DNA from: Cupriavidus numazuensis
GTDB taxonomy: Bacteria; Pseudomonadota; Gammaproteobacteria; Burkholderiales; Burkholderiaceae
Assembly (NCBI RefSeq): GCF_905397435.1
Contig: NZ_CAJPVI010000040.1
Location: 1-64,000 of the forward strand
DNA length: 64,000 bases
Direction: 5' to 3'
Shown here: piece after piece, positions 15,928 to 24,350 of the stretch
How positions within the stretch are numbered: position 1 is the first letter of the stretch
Layout of the letters: every line of letters starts with the position of its first letter
Notes under the pieces: generated by a model
The model's database searches: none
Told to the model about the DNA's origin: nothing
Seen by the model: the letters and a program-made list of their open reading frames with translations, nothing else
Made by a program: the position numbers and the translations under genes

Positions 15928-17910
15928 TTATCCCGCCAGCGCGAACGCCTTCTCGATCGCGTTCAACAATTCCTGCAGTCGCAGAGGCTTTCCGCACACC
16001 GCATCGAATCCGGATTCCATTGCGGCGCGTCGATCCTGCTGTCGCGTGAATGCCGTCAGCGCCACGGCGGGAACATGGTCCAGAGAGGCAACGGCCTCGC
16101 GCACTCGAATCCTGCGAATCAGGTCGTTGCCATCGCATCCGGGAAGACCGATGTCACTGATGATCAGATCCGGCATGCTGGTGGTCACCTGATCGAATGC
16201 CTCCTCGCCGTCACCGGCCGGGCGCACATGTGCGCCGTAGCCAGTCAAGATCGCCGTGAGCGCGGCGAGCGCATCCATGTCATCCTCTACCAACAGTACG
16301 TCCAGGCCGCTTAGTGGCATGGCATCCGGTGCTGAAGGCGCTACGGCGAGCGGGGCGTCCTCGTCGCTTCGCGCGGGGGCGGTCAATGGAATCGTGACCT
16401 CGAAGGTCGAGCCCAGCCCCACACCGGCGCTGGATGCCTGCACCGTACCGCTGTGCATTTCCACCAGTTGCCTGACGATGGCCAAGCCCAGTCCCAACCC
16501 GCCATGCTGTCGACGGTTGGCATCTTCGCTCTGGGTAAACCGATCAAACAGCAGCGGCAGAAACTCTGCGGGAATCCCTCGTCCGTGATCGATGACGCGA
16601 ACGCGCAAGGCACCGCCATTTGATGCCACCTCGATCCGTACGATGCCCCCTTCGGGCGAGAACTTGATCGCGTTCGATACCAGGTTCCACAGGATCTGTT
16701 CGAAACGGGCAGGGTCCAGCCACGCAGCATCTGCCAACACAGGCGGCATCTCCGTGACCAGTGTCACGTTGCGCTCCTGAGCCTGGCGCTGCATGCTCTC
16801 GACTGCAACGCGCACGAGTTCGGCCGGATTGACCCGCTCGAGCTCAAGTTTCAGTTTGCCAACGTTGAGCATCGACACGTCGACCAGATCCGCGATCAAG
16901 CGGCGTTGAATCGCGATATTGCGTTCGACAGCGGCCAGTCCGCGCCGCCCTTCGTCGGAGTGGATGTGGTGGTTCAGGACATGGGTCCAGATGGAAATCA
17001 CGTTTAGCGGACTGCGCAATTCGTGCGACAGGATCGCGATGAAGTCATCCTTCATGCGGTTCAGACGCTCCATCGCTGCACGTGCCGCTTGCTCGCGCTC
17101 TATCAGCTGCTCGCGCTGGCGTTCAAGGTTGACCCGGTCAGTAATGTTTGACACGACGGCGACCTTGACACCCGACTGGAGCACGGCAGAGATACTCCAC
17201 TCGAGGTGCATGATCTCGCCTTTAGCGTTGCAAAGCGGAAAAGTGCCTTGCCATCCGTGCTCCTGCAGGCGCCCGGTGGACTCGGCCACTCGCTCTCGCC
17301 AGTCCTGCGGTGCAAATTCAGCGACAGGCTGCCCCGCGAGTTCCGGTCCTGACCGCTGCAGCAGCGTCACCATGGCAGGGTTCACGTCGACAAAGCGCCC
17401 GGACAAGTCCAGCGTGCAGATGCCTCCGATGGCCTGGTGATAGATCGCGCGAAAGCGCGCCTCGCTTTCGCGCAAGGACTGTTCGGCGGCACTTGCGCGT
17501 ATCAGTGACGAGATCGTGGCCACCAGTATGGCTGGCTCGGCCGGGTGCGTCAGGTAGGCGCTGGCACCTGCATCAAGGCCGCGCACCTTGTCGCAATCGG
17601 CCATATAGGTGGCCGACAGATGCACCACGGGTATGGTGGCGGTTTCCGGCCGTCCGCGCAGGATCCTGCAGACCTGGAAGCCATCGATATCGGGCAGGTT
17701 GACATCGAGCACGACGGCCGACACGCTGACATCCGCGAGCTCCAGAGCCCGCTGCCCGATTTCGGCTTCTACGGTCCGGAACCCGGCGGTTGCCAGCACG
17801 CGCACCGTCGCATACCGCGTGACGGGATTGTCGTCCACCACCAGCACCAGCGGCTGGACGGCGCCGCCCGCTGCGTGTCCGCCCGGGACGACGTCGACGC
17901 TATCCGGCAT
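15928..17910 (-). CDS. Hybrid sensor histidine kinase (REC-PAS-HisKA-HATPase-REC), stressosome operon
   Basis: A 660-residue cytoplasmic hybrid kinase. Domains in order: receiver (about 20-135, Asp in AVVLDVNLPDIDG), PAS (about 150-265, RAIYHQAIGGI), HisKA (about 295-360, phospho-His in AILSHELRSPLN), HATPase (about 400-515, with NLVSNAIKFSP, DHGRGIP and GLGLGLAIV), and a C-terminal receiver (about 540-655, Asp in LIISDIGLPGCDG). No membrane segment is seen. It is the last gene of the rsb operon and overlaps the preceding kinase gene by 11 bases. GGAGA lies before the ATG. It probably takes stress signals from the stressosome or parallel sensors into a phosphorelay. Confidence 0.93.
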   Translation of the reverse strand: MPDSVDVVPGGHAAGGAVQPLVLVVDDNPVTRYATVRVLATAGFRTVEAEIGQRALELADVSVSAVVLDVNLPDIDGFQVCRILRGRPETATIPVVHLSATYMADCDKVRGLDAGASAYLTHPAEPAILVATISSLIRASAAEQSLRESEARFRAIYHQAIGGICTLDLSGRFVDVNPAMVTLLQRSGPELAGQPVAEFAPQDWRERVAESTGRLQEHGWQGTFPLCNAKGEIMHLEWSISAVLQSGVKVAVVSNITDRVNLERQREQLIEREQAARAAMERLNRMKDDFIAILSHELRSPLNVISIWTHVLNHHIHSDEGRRGLAAVERNIAIQRRLIADLVDVSMLNVGKLKLELERVNPAELVRVAVESMQRQAQERNVTLVTEMPPVLADAAWLDPARFEQILWNLVSNAIKFSPEGGIVRIEVASNGGALRVRVIDHGRGIPAEFLPLLFDRFTQSEDANRRQHGGLGLGLAIVRQLVEMHSGTVQASSAGVGLGSTFEVTIPLTAPARSDEDAPLAVAPSAPDAMPLSGLDVLLVEDDMDALAALTAILTGYGAHVRPAGDGEEAFDQVTTSMPDLIISDIGLPGCDGNDLIRRIRVREAVASLDHVPAVALTAFTRQQDRRAAMESGFDAVCGKPLRLQELLNAIEKAFALAG

Positions 17911-18799
17911 GATCGTCTCCAGCGGGCGCCTGGCTCTGGCTCGGGAACGTCGCGGGCAAGGTCACGTAGAAGCGCGAACCGACCCCGAGCTGACTTTCGA
18001 AGCCTATCGAGCCGCCGAGCAGTTCCGCCAGTCGCTTGCTGAGCGCCAGTCCGAGTCCCGAGCCGCGATAGCGGCGCTGCAGCGGCGAATCGACCTGCAC
18101 GAAGTCACCGAACACCGCGCCATGCGCCTCCGCCGGTATCCCGATGCCGGTATCGCGCACGGAGAACGTGATCATGTCGCCCGGCTCGCGCTTCGCCGAA
18201 ACCCGCACTTCACCACTGGGGGTAAATTTCAGCGCGTTCGAGATGAAGTTGCGCAGGATTTGCGACACCTTGCGGTCGTCGCTGAACAACTTGCTCACGT
18301 CATGTGGCTCCTCGAAGATCAGCGATACCTCGGGATTGGTCAGCACCGGCTTGAACATGCCACGCAGCGCATCGAACAGCGCCACCATGTCGAACCACGC
18401 GGGCGATACATCGACGCGGCCCGCTTCCAGGCGCGCCAGGTCCAGCAGGTCATTGACCATGCCGGCAAACTCGGCGGCCGTATCGCGCACGAACCTGACC
18501 TGCTTCTCCTGTTCCGGGGTAAGCGGGCCATCGACACGGTCGATCAGCAAACGCGTGATGCTTTGAATCGCCACGATCGGCGTGCGGAACTCGTGGCTCA
18601 TATAGGCCAGAAAGCGGCTCTTGAGTTCGGTGGCCTGCCGAAGCTGTTCCGCCTGGATGTCGAGTTCGGCGTAGAGCGCCACGACACCGCGGTTGGTCTC
18701 GTCGATCTCGGTGCGCAAGGTCTCCACTTCCCGCGTACGCGCGTCCAGTGCTGCCTGCAGGCTGGCAATGTCTTGCGGGGTGGAAGCGGGTGCGTTCAT
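17900..18799 (-). CDS. Histidine kinase without sensor domain, stressosome operon
   Basis: A 299-residue cytoplasmic kinase. The N-terminal part (about residues 10-55) is a predicted coiled coil (ALDARTREVETLRTEIDE). Then come HisKA (phospho-His in AYMSHEFRTPIVAIQ) and HATPase (NFISNALKFTP, RDTGIGIP, GSGLGLALSKR). There is no PAS, GAF or membrane sensor, so the signal probably arrives by protein contact. I start it at the ATG at 18799, one base after the TGA of the SpoIIE-type gene; a longer frame upstream lies inside that gene. It is likely to be translationally coupled to its neighbours. Confidence 0.9.
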   Translation of the reverse strand: MNAPASTPQDIASLQAALDARTREVETLRTEIDETNRGVVALYAELDIQAEQLRQATELKSRFLAYMSHEFRTPIVAIQSITRLLIDRVDGPLTPEQEKQVRFVRDTAAEFAGMVNDLLDLARLEAGRVDVSPAWFDMVALFDALRGMFKPVLTNPEVSLIFEEPHDVSKLFSDDRKVSQILRNFISNALKFTPSGEVRVSAKREPGDMITFSVRDTGIGIPAEAHGAVFGDFVQVDSPLQRRYRGSGLGLALSKRLAELLGGSIGFESQLGVGSRFYVTLPATFPSQSQAPAGDDHAG

Positions 18800-18800
18800 T

Positions 18801-19847
18801 TCAGACCTCCGCGCGGCGGATGACCACCACCGTGGCATCGTCCCGTCCGCGGCAGAACCTCCAGAGCACAAAGGCGGCAATCAACGCGGGGTCGCGTTGC
18901 AGCACGCTGGCGTCGTCGAGATTCCAGCGCGACTGGATGCCGTCGGAATGCAGAATCACCAGGGCATGGTCCGGCCATTCCAGGTCCTGCTCCTGCACGG
19001 TGCGCACTTGCAGCCCTGCCGTCCCACTCTGGCTGATCAGCGTGCGGTCTGCCAAGCCAGAGATGACGCGTCCGATAATATTGCCCGCGCCTGCAAAGCA
19101 GATGCGATTGGTGCCGGCGTCGATGCGCGCGACGCCCACCGCCGCACCTCGCGTCCCCCGCAATGCGGCATGCGCCTGTTCTACGTGATGGCGCGGATTG
19201 CCTCCTCGTTGCTGGTCGAAGGCCTGCAGGGCGGCCACCGCCGCGTGTGCCGCGTCCGGGCCGTGTCCGAGACCGTCAGCCATCATGACGTCGGCGCGCC
19301 GGTCGTGCAAGGCCACATCCCATCCATCGCCGCTGACGTGCTCGCCGGGGGCCGGCACGCACACGGCCCCAATCGCAAAGCCGTGGGCCGGGCGACGCGC
19401 TCCGCCATTGATGTCACGCTCGCGGTAGAAGCGTGCCAGGATCAGGCTACCGGAGCCGGGGCGCGTGTAGATATCGAAATCGTCGGCCAGGCGGCGGACC
19501 GCACCGAGTCCCTGGCCCGCGCTGCCGGCCGTTGAGTATCCGTCCTGCAAGCAGGCCTGCAGGTCGGCCATGCCCGGGCCATCGTCCATCGACAACAATT
19601 CGATCGCCACGCTGTCCGCGACTTCGCTTGCCGCCAGCAACAGGCGGCCACGCTGGGCATGGCGCAGCAGGTTGTTGCCAAGCTCGTTGACGGCAAGCGC
19701 GAGCCGCCCCGCCTGGACTGCATCGAATCCAAGCCGTCTCGACATTTCCGACGCCTGCCGCCGGACTTCGCCGACACGGGTTGAATCGCCCATCGGTACG
19801 ATGAGGTGTGGTCCGTGGCGTCTACTTCCACCGAGTGATGCTGACAC
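18801..19847 (-). CDS. SpoIIE-type phosphatase with N-terminal anti-sigma-like ATPase domain (RsbX/RsbU-like)
   Basis: About 348 residues. The N-terminal half is an RsbW/SpoIIAB-like HATPase (AVNELGNNLLRHAQRG, then MDDGPGMADLQ and GQGLGAVRRLADDFD). The C-terminal half is a PP2C-type SpoIIE phosphatase domain (GDGWDVALHDRRADVMMADGLGHG with metal-binding Asp). In stressosome operons such proteins act as RsbX-like phosphatases that reset RsbR/RsbS, or as output phosphatases. The start is uncertain: I prefer GTG at 19847, preceded by GAGGGA, over a TTG at 19862 or ATG at 19793. The gene overlaps the end of rsbT by 26 bases. Confidence 0.85.
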   Translation of the reverse strand: MSASLGGSRRHGPHLIVPMGDSTRVGEVRRQASEMSRRLGFDAVQAGRLALAVNELGNNLLRHAQRGRLLLAASEVADSVAIELLSMDDGPGMADLQACLQDGYSTAGSAGQGLGAVRRLADDFDIYTRPGSGSLILARFYRERDINGGARRPAHGFAIGAVCVPAPGEHVSGDGWDVALHDRRADVMMADGLGHGPDAAHAAVAALQAFDQQRGGNPRHHVEQAHAALRGTRGAAVGVARIDAGTNRICFAGAGNIIGRVISGLADRTLISQSGTAGLQVRTVQEQDLEWPDHALVILHSDGIQSRWNLDDASVLQRDPALIAAFVLWRFCRGRDDATVVVIRRAEV

Positions 19848-20232
19848 AGGTTCCCTCGCCAACTTTGGTACGGATGACCAGTTCGTTCACCAGGCGCCTG
19901 CTGCCCGACAGCCCCATGCCAAGACCGGTGCCGGTGGTCCAGCCATCGACCAGCGCCTGCTCGACATCCGGTATGCCCGGGCCGTGATCCTCGAAATGCA
20001 GGCGCAGCCCGCGGCGCACGCCCTCGTCCAGGATTTCCCAACGCATCTCGCCACCGAGTCCGTACACCATGGTGTTGCGTGCAAGCTCGCTTGCCGCCGT
20101 GATCATCTTAGTCTGCTCCACCAGCGAGAATTTGAGCTGGCCTGACAATGTGCGGACCAAGGCGCGCGCTTGCACGATGTCCCGCTCGTCGCGGAGCGGC
20201 GCACATCCGGTGCCAGGCAGTTCGTCGGCCAC
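19822..20232 (-). CDS. rsbT: RsbT-like serine/threonine kinase (anti-sigma-factor family switch kinase)
   Basis: A 136-residue single-domain HATPase kinase. It carries AASELARNTMVYGLGG (N-box), FEDHGPGIPDVEQAL (G1 box) and TGLGMGLSGSRRLVNEL (G2 box), as in RsbT. In Bacillus RsbT phosphorylates RsbR and RsbS and is then released to activate the downstream partner. The start is GTG at 20232, directly after the rsbS stop codon, with GGAGG at six bases spacing; an in-frame upstream start lies within rsbS. It sits in the canonical R-S-T order. The target here cannot be SigB, which betaproteobacteria lack. Confidence 0.92.
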   Translation of the reverse strand: MADELPGTGCAPLRDERDIVQARALVRTLSGQLKFSLVEQTKMITAASELARNTMVYGLGGEMRWEILDEGVRRGLRLHFEDHGPGIPDVEQALVDGWTTGTGLGMGLSGSRRLVNELVIRTKVGEGTCVSITRWK

Positions 20233-20233
20233 G

Positions 20234-20593
20234 TCAGTTCCTCCGCCCGCCGTCGAGTATGGCCATGCCACGCTCCACATTCAGCGCCGTGCGCACACCT
20301 CCGAGCGATAATCCCAACTCCACCAGCGTAATGGCCACGGCAGGCCGGATACCCACCACGACGGTGGTGGCGCCGAGCAACCTGCCGATATCCGAAATGC
20401 TGACGAGCATGCGGCCGATAAAGGAATCCACCACTTCCAGTGCCGAAACATCGATCAGCACGCCGTGTGCGCCGCTCTTTTCTATTTGCCCGGCCAGATC
20501 TTCCTGCAACTGCAGAGCGGTCTGGTCCTGCATATCGATCTGGATGGTCACGAGCAGGTGCTTGCCCATCCGCAAGATTGGAATCCGTTCCAT
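20234..20593 (-). CDS. rsbS: RsbS-like STAS-domain stressosome core protein
   Basis: A 119-residue stand-alone STAS domain. The motif IDVSALEVVDSFIGRML contains the Ser that RsbT phosphorylates in Bacillus RsbS (VDSFIGR). RsbS co-assembles with RsbR into the stressosome shell and holds RsbT until stress. Length matches RsbS. It lies 15 bases after rsbR and one base before the rsbT GTG. The start codon ATG at 20593 fits the alignment with family N-termini (ERIPILRMGKHLLVTIQ). Confidence 0.93.
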   Translation of the reverse strand: MERIPILRMGKHLLVTIQIDMQDQTALQLQEDLAGQIEKSGAHGVLIDVSALEVVDSFIGRMLVSISDIGRLLGATTVVVGIRPAVAITLVELGLSLGGVRTALNVERGMAILDGGRRN

Positions 20594-20608
20594 GGCGGTT
20601 TCCGCGTC

Positions 20609-21463
20609 TCAGGCAGCGCCGCGCGACACCGTGTGTCCCGTCAGGCGCATCGCGGTGGCGAGCGCATCGGCCAGGGTGGACTTGGTAGTGATGCCTTGCA
20701 GGTCGATGCCCAGATGGACAATGGTTTGTGCAATCTGTGGGCGGATACCGCTGATGATGCTTTCGGCACCCATCAATCGAATGGCGGTCACCGTCTTGAT
20801 CAGGTGCTGCGCCACCAGCGTATCCACGGTAGGCACCCCTGTAATGTCGATGATGGCCAGTTCCGAGCCGGTTTCCACCAGCCGCTCCAGCAGTGTTTCC
20901 ATGACCATCTGCGAGCGGCTGCTGTCGAGCGTTCCGATCACGGGCACCGCCAGTACCCCTTCCCACAGCTTGATGACAGGCGTCGACAGTTCCATCAGCT
21001 CCTGCTGCTGACGCACGATGATCTCTTCGCGCGTTTTCTGGTACGAGGACACGGTCCACTGCGCCATGCGGTCGACAATGTCCGAGGCAGCCCAGATGAC
21101 GTTGATCTGGTCCTCCACGCCCCCACCCTGCCGCTGCAGGGCTTCGAAGATCGGCCGCTTGAGCGCCAGCACGAAGCCACTGGTCACGTCGGCGGTTTCG
21201 CCCTGTGCGGCGCGCGCGCTGGATAGCCGCGTCAGCGTCTCTCGCAACGCAGTCCACGACGCCGCGGCTCTGAACTGGGCGGCATCCCCGGCGCCACGCA
21301 TGCCGGCTTCCAGCGCCCGCAGGATAGCCCGCTGCTCGGAAACCAGATCGTGGGTCAGCGCTTTCCCCTCTGCATAGACCTGGTACTCCGCCGTCCATCC
21401 CTGGATCACGCTGTCCTGCTCGTTGCGCAAAAGATCGGCTAGTCGCTGGTTTTCTGGGGGCAT
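20609..21463 (-). CDS. rsbR: RsbR-like stressosome sensor (RsbRD-type N-terminus plus STAS)
   Basis: A 284-residue protein. The N-terminal part (about 1-150) is all helical with no haem-globin or PAS signature, and resembles the RsbRD_N domain. The C-terminal STAS domain (about 160-275) carries IIDITGVPTVDTLVAQHL, where the Thr corresponds to the RsbT-phosphorylated position in Bacillus RsbR paralogs. The segment VIGTLDSSRSQ precedes it at the linker. It is the first gene of the leftward operon and so sets its promoter region (21464-21600). Which signal it senses is unknown. Confidence 0.9.
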   Translation of the reverse strand: MPPENQRLADLLRNEQDSVIQGWTAEYQVYAEGKALTHDLVSEQRAILRALEAGMRGAGDAAQFRAAASWTALRETLTRLSSARAAQGETADVTSGFVLALKRPIFEALQRQGGGVEDQINVIWAASDIVDRMAQWTVSSYQKTREEIIVRQQQELMELSTPVIKLWEGVLAVPVIGTLDSSRSQMVMETLLERLVETGSELAIIDITGVPTVDTLVAQHLIKTVTAIRLMGAESIISGIRPQIAQTIVHLGIDLQGITTKSTLADALATAMRLTGHTVSRGAA

Positions 21464-21621
21464 GGGGTGTCGGGGTCAGTATGTGATAGGCACCCGCCTC
21501 AAGCTTGCGTCAGGCAAGTGGATCACTTCATTCTAGGAAAGATCACGGGTGTGCACTATCGGCCCATGGATTGAGGGGGCGGGCGAGGGCAAAACTGGAT
21601 AAAGTGTCGCGTTAAGCACGT

Positions 21622-21655
21622 AAAAAGAAAAAGGCTCCCGATCGGGAGCCTTTCC
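21622..21655 (-). terminator. Rho-independent terminator downstream of the MetQ-like gene
   Basis: A perfect palindrome AAAGGCTCCC-GATC-GGGAGCCTTT (21631-21654) with a 10-bp stem and 4-base loop. On the minus strand it is followed by a T-rich run (A-run at 21623-21633). It lies about 26 bases after the stop codon at 21681. Confidence 0.9.
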
Positions 21656-21680
21656 ATCTTGGCTGGGTTCAGCCGACCGC

Positions 21681-22493
21681 TTATTTCTGATAAGCCGGCG
21701 GCACGAAGCCTGCGAAGCGCTGCTGCGCCACGGCCTTGAACTCGGCCGACTGATAGGCCTCGCGAATGTCCTTGACGAACGGCTTGCCGAGGTCCGCGGT
21801 CTTCACCGCCACGAGGTTCATGTAGTAGTCGGGAATCTTCTCGAGCGCCAGCGCCGAGGTCAGCTTCAGGCCGGAAGCCAGCGCGAAGTTGCCGTTGACG
21901 AACGCATAGTCCACGTCATCGAGCGAGCGCGGCAGCTGCGCGGCTTCTAGCTGGATCAGCTTGAGCTTGTGCGGGTTGCCGTCGATATCGCGATCCGATG
22001 CGCGGATGGTGTCGGTGCCCGGCTTGAGCGTGACCCAGCCGATCTGCTGCAGGATGGTGATAGCGCGCGCGAGGTTGGTCGGGTCGTTCGGCAGCGACAC
22101 CGTGGCGCCGGGCTTCACTTCTGTCAGCGTCTTGTGCTTGTTGCTGTAGATGCCGATCGGCGCGGTCGGCACCTGCACGACCTCGGAGAGCTGCAGCTTG
22201 CGGTCGGCCGAGAACTTCTTCAGGTAGGCCACGTGCTGGAACGCGTTGGCGTCGATTGCGCCATCGGCCAGCGCCAGGTTCGGCTGCACGTAGTCGCTGA
22301 ACTCGACGATGGTGACCTTGTAGCCGCGCTTTTCGAGCACCGGCTTCACGCCGTAGCGGATCTGGTCGGCGTACGGGCCGGCCGTTGCGCCAAAGCGGAT
22401 TTCCTTCTTGTCCGGATCGGCAGCGCCCGCTGCCTGCATCACGCCAACTGCCAGCACGGCTGCGAACAGCCGGATCCCCTTGCCGATCTTCAT
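21681..22493 (-). CDS. MetQ/NlpA-family ABC transporter substrate-binding protein
   Basis: A 270-residue periplasmic binding protein of the NlpA/MetQ family. It has KKEIRFGATAGPYADQI at the mature N-terminus, FSDYVQPNLALADGAIDANAFQH, and VSLPNDPTNLARAI, which are typical of methionine-binding members. The signal peptide ends in QAAGAA and has no lipobox Cys, so it is a soluble rather than lipid-anchored form. No permease or ATPase gene is adjacent. The neighbour upstream, metY, makes homocysteine, which supports a methionine or sulfur-related ligand. GGGGAA precedes the ATG at 22493. A clear terminator follows. Confidence 0.88.
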   Translation of the reverse strand: MKIGKGIRLFAAVLAVGVMQAAGAADPDKKEIRFGATAGPYADQIRYGVKPVLEKRGYKVTIVEFSDYVQPNLALADGAIDANAFQHVAYLKKFSADRKLQLSEVVQVPTAPIGIYSNKHKTLTEVKPGATVSLPNDPTNLARAITILQQIGWVTLKPGTDTIRASDRDIDGNPHKLKLIQLEAAQLPRSLDDVDYAFVNGNFALASGLKLTSALALEKIPDYYMNLVAVKTADLGKPFVKDIREAYQSAEFKAVAQQRFAGFVPPAYQK

Positions 22494-22686
22494 CAAAATT
22501 CCCCGTGGTTTTCGGAATGGCGCAGCCGGTGGCTGCATGGTCGAGCCATTGTAGGGACGGGCAGACAAGCAGGGAACGAGCGATTCGTCATGCCCATATG
22601 CCGAAAGCGCATATGGGGCGAAAGCGGTGCTGCAAAGGATGCCGCGCATTCCAGGGCAGGAGATGCGCGGCCGGAGGGCACGCCGC

Positions 22687-23961
22687 TCAGGCGGCGTCGA
22701 GTGCGCGGTCGAGGTCTTCGATCAGGTCATCGATATGCTCGATGCCGATCGACAGGCGCACCATGTCTTCGCTCACGCCGGCGGCCTTGAGCTCGTCGGC
22801 ATTGAGCTGGCGGTGCGTGGTCGAGGCCGGGTGCGTGGCCAGCGACTTCGCATCGCCGATGTTGACCAGGCGCGTGAACAGCTGCAGCGCATCAAGGAAA
22901 CGCGCGCCGCCCTCACGTCCGCCCGCCTTCAGGCCGAACGACAGGATGCCGGGGCCGCGGCCCCCGAGGTACTTCTGCACCAGCGCGTGATCGGCGTGCT
23001 CCGGCAGGCCCGCGAAGTTGACCCATGCCACCTTCGGATGCTTCTGCAGGTGGTGGGCAATGGCCAGCGCGTTCTCGGTGATACGATCCAGGCGCAGCGC
23101 CAGCGTTTCGATGCCTTGCAGGATCAGGAACGCGTTGAACGGCGACAGCGCAGCGCCGGTATTGCGCAGCGGCACTACGCGCGCGCGGCCGATGTAGGCG
23201 GCCGGGCCCAGTGCCTCGGTATAGACCACGCCGTGGTACGACACATCGGGTTCGTTCAGGCGCTTGAAGCGCTCCTTGTGCTTGGCCCACGGGAACTTGC
23301 CACTGTCCACGATAGCGCCGCCCACGCTGTTACCGTGGCCGCCCAGGTACTTGGTCAGCGAATGCACGACGATGTCCGCGCCATGCTCGAACGGCCGGCA
23401 CAGGTAAGGCGAGGGCACGGTGTTGTCGACGATCAGCGGCACGCCATGGTTATGCGCCACGCGCGCAATGGCTTCGATATCGACCACATTGCCGAGCGGA
23501 TTGCCGACCGATTCCACGAACACAGCCTTGGTACGTTCGTCGATCAGGTCGCCGAAGCTGGCGGGGTTGCGGCCATCGGCAAAGCGCGTTTCGATGCCAG
23601 ATTGCGGCAGCGTGTGCGCGAGCAGGTTGTAGGTGCCGCCGTAAAGCTGGCTCGACGAGACGATATTGTCGCCCGCCTCCGCAATGGTCTGGATCGCGTA
23701 GGTGATGGCCGCCATGCCCGAAGCCAGCGCAAGCGCGCCAACGCCGCCTTCCAGCGCGGCCAGGCGCTGCTCCAGCACGTCGTTGGTCGGGTTCATGATG
23801 CGGCTGTAGATATTGCCGGGAACCTTCAGGTCGAACAGGTCCGCGCCATGCTGGGCACTGTCGAACGAGTAGGCGACGGTTTGATAGATCGGCACCGCTA
23901 CGGCACGCGTGGTCGGATCGGGCGAGTAGCCGCCGTGGACGGCAAGGGTTTCAAGTCTCAT
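22687..23961 (-). CDS. metY: O-acetylhomoserine sulfhydrylase (PLP-dependent, MetY)
   Basis: A 424-residue Cys/Met-metabolism PLP enzyme. The PLP Lys lies in VVHSLTKYLGGHGNSVGGA; other signatures are NPTNDVLEQRLAALEGG and ALASGMAAITYAIQ. The enzyme replaces the acetyl group of O-acetylhomoserine with sulfide to give homocysteine. Length is typical of MetY, longer than MetB/MetZ. I start at MRLETLAVHGG, which matches family N-termini, although no strong Shine-Dalgarno sequence lies upstream; an ATG 12 codons earlier is possible. I looked for a SAM-type riboswitch in the leader and did not see one. Confidence 0.93.
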   Translation of the reverse strand: MRLETLAVHGGYSPDPTTRAVAVPIYQTVAYSFDSAQHGADLFDLKVPGNIYSRIMNPTNDVLEQRLAALEGGVGALALASGMAAITYAIQTIAEAGDNIVSSSQLYGGTYNLLAHTLPQSGIETRFADGRNPASFGDLIDERTKAVFVESVGNPLGNVVDIEAIARVAHNHGVPLIVDNTVPSPYLCRPFEHGADIVVHSLTKYLGGHGNSVGGAIVDSGKFPWAKHKERFKRLNEPDVSYHGVVYTEALGPAAYIGRARVVPLRNTGAALSPFNAFLILQGIETLALRLDRITENALAIAHHLQKHPKVAWVNFAGLPEHADHALVQKYLGGRGPGILSFGLKAGGREGGARFLDALQLFTRLVNIGDAKSLATHPASTTHRQLNADELKAAGVSEDMVRLSIGIEHIDDLIEDLDRALDAA

Positions 23962-24251
23962 GTTCGGGTTGTTCTTGGAGAGGTGCTGGACCGGCATGGG
24001 TGGGGAAGATGCCGGATGGAGCCGTGACGTACGGATGCGTCGGGCTTTGGGGATGGTAGCAGTGCGGGGTGGATCAGGCCATGTGCTGGAAAGAACCATA
24101 TTGCATTTGCTTATGCGGGTGGGGGGCTTTTTGATGTTGTTGAGGTGTCGGTCTTGGCGGGCAAGAACGCGCTTTGGTGAACCGGCTCATCCTTGAAATT
24201 GATTAAATCAAAATCGTTAAAAAATTCAGAGCAACCAATAGCAAAGTCTAG

Positions 24252-24281
24252 TTGATAAACGCAAATCATTATCGTTATACT
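24252..24281 (+). promoter_or_regulatory. Sigma-70 promoter of the lasso peptide operon
   Basis: TTGATA (24252-24257) and TATACT (24276-24281) are separated by 18 bases, in a markedly AT-rich stretch about 70 bases before the precursor start codon. It is the best sigma-70 match in this part of the window. Confidence 0.7.
24255..24273. promoter_or_regulatory. Candidate Fur box overlapping the lasso promoter
   Basis: ATCATTATC (24265-24273) is identical to the right half of the 19-bp Fur consensus; the left half matches poorly, giving about 13 of 19. The site fills most of the -10/-35 spacer, where a repressor would block RNA polymerase. On the other strand the region reads as degenerate NAT(A/T)AT hexamers. 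This is inference from sequence only. Confidence 0.4.
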
Positions 24282-24350
24282 TTTCTCGCGGGTATTACAG
24301 GAAGACACCGGAAAACCCTGTTCCCGCTTCCTTAAACCGAAGGAGATTTT

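Noticed and set aside
20103..21398. Long minus-strand frame overlapping rsbR and rsbS
   Set aside because: Alternative frame of two well supported STAS genes, low-complexity composition.
23960..24196. 78-codon frame between metY and the lasso promoter
   Set aside because: It overlaps the metY start antisense, has no family pattern and no good ribosome-binding site.
24000..24200. SAM-type riboswitch in the metY leader
   Set aside because: I searched for the conserved pseudoknot and stem signatures by eye and saw none.
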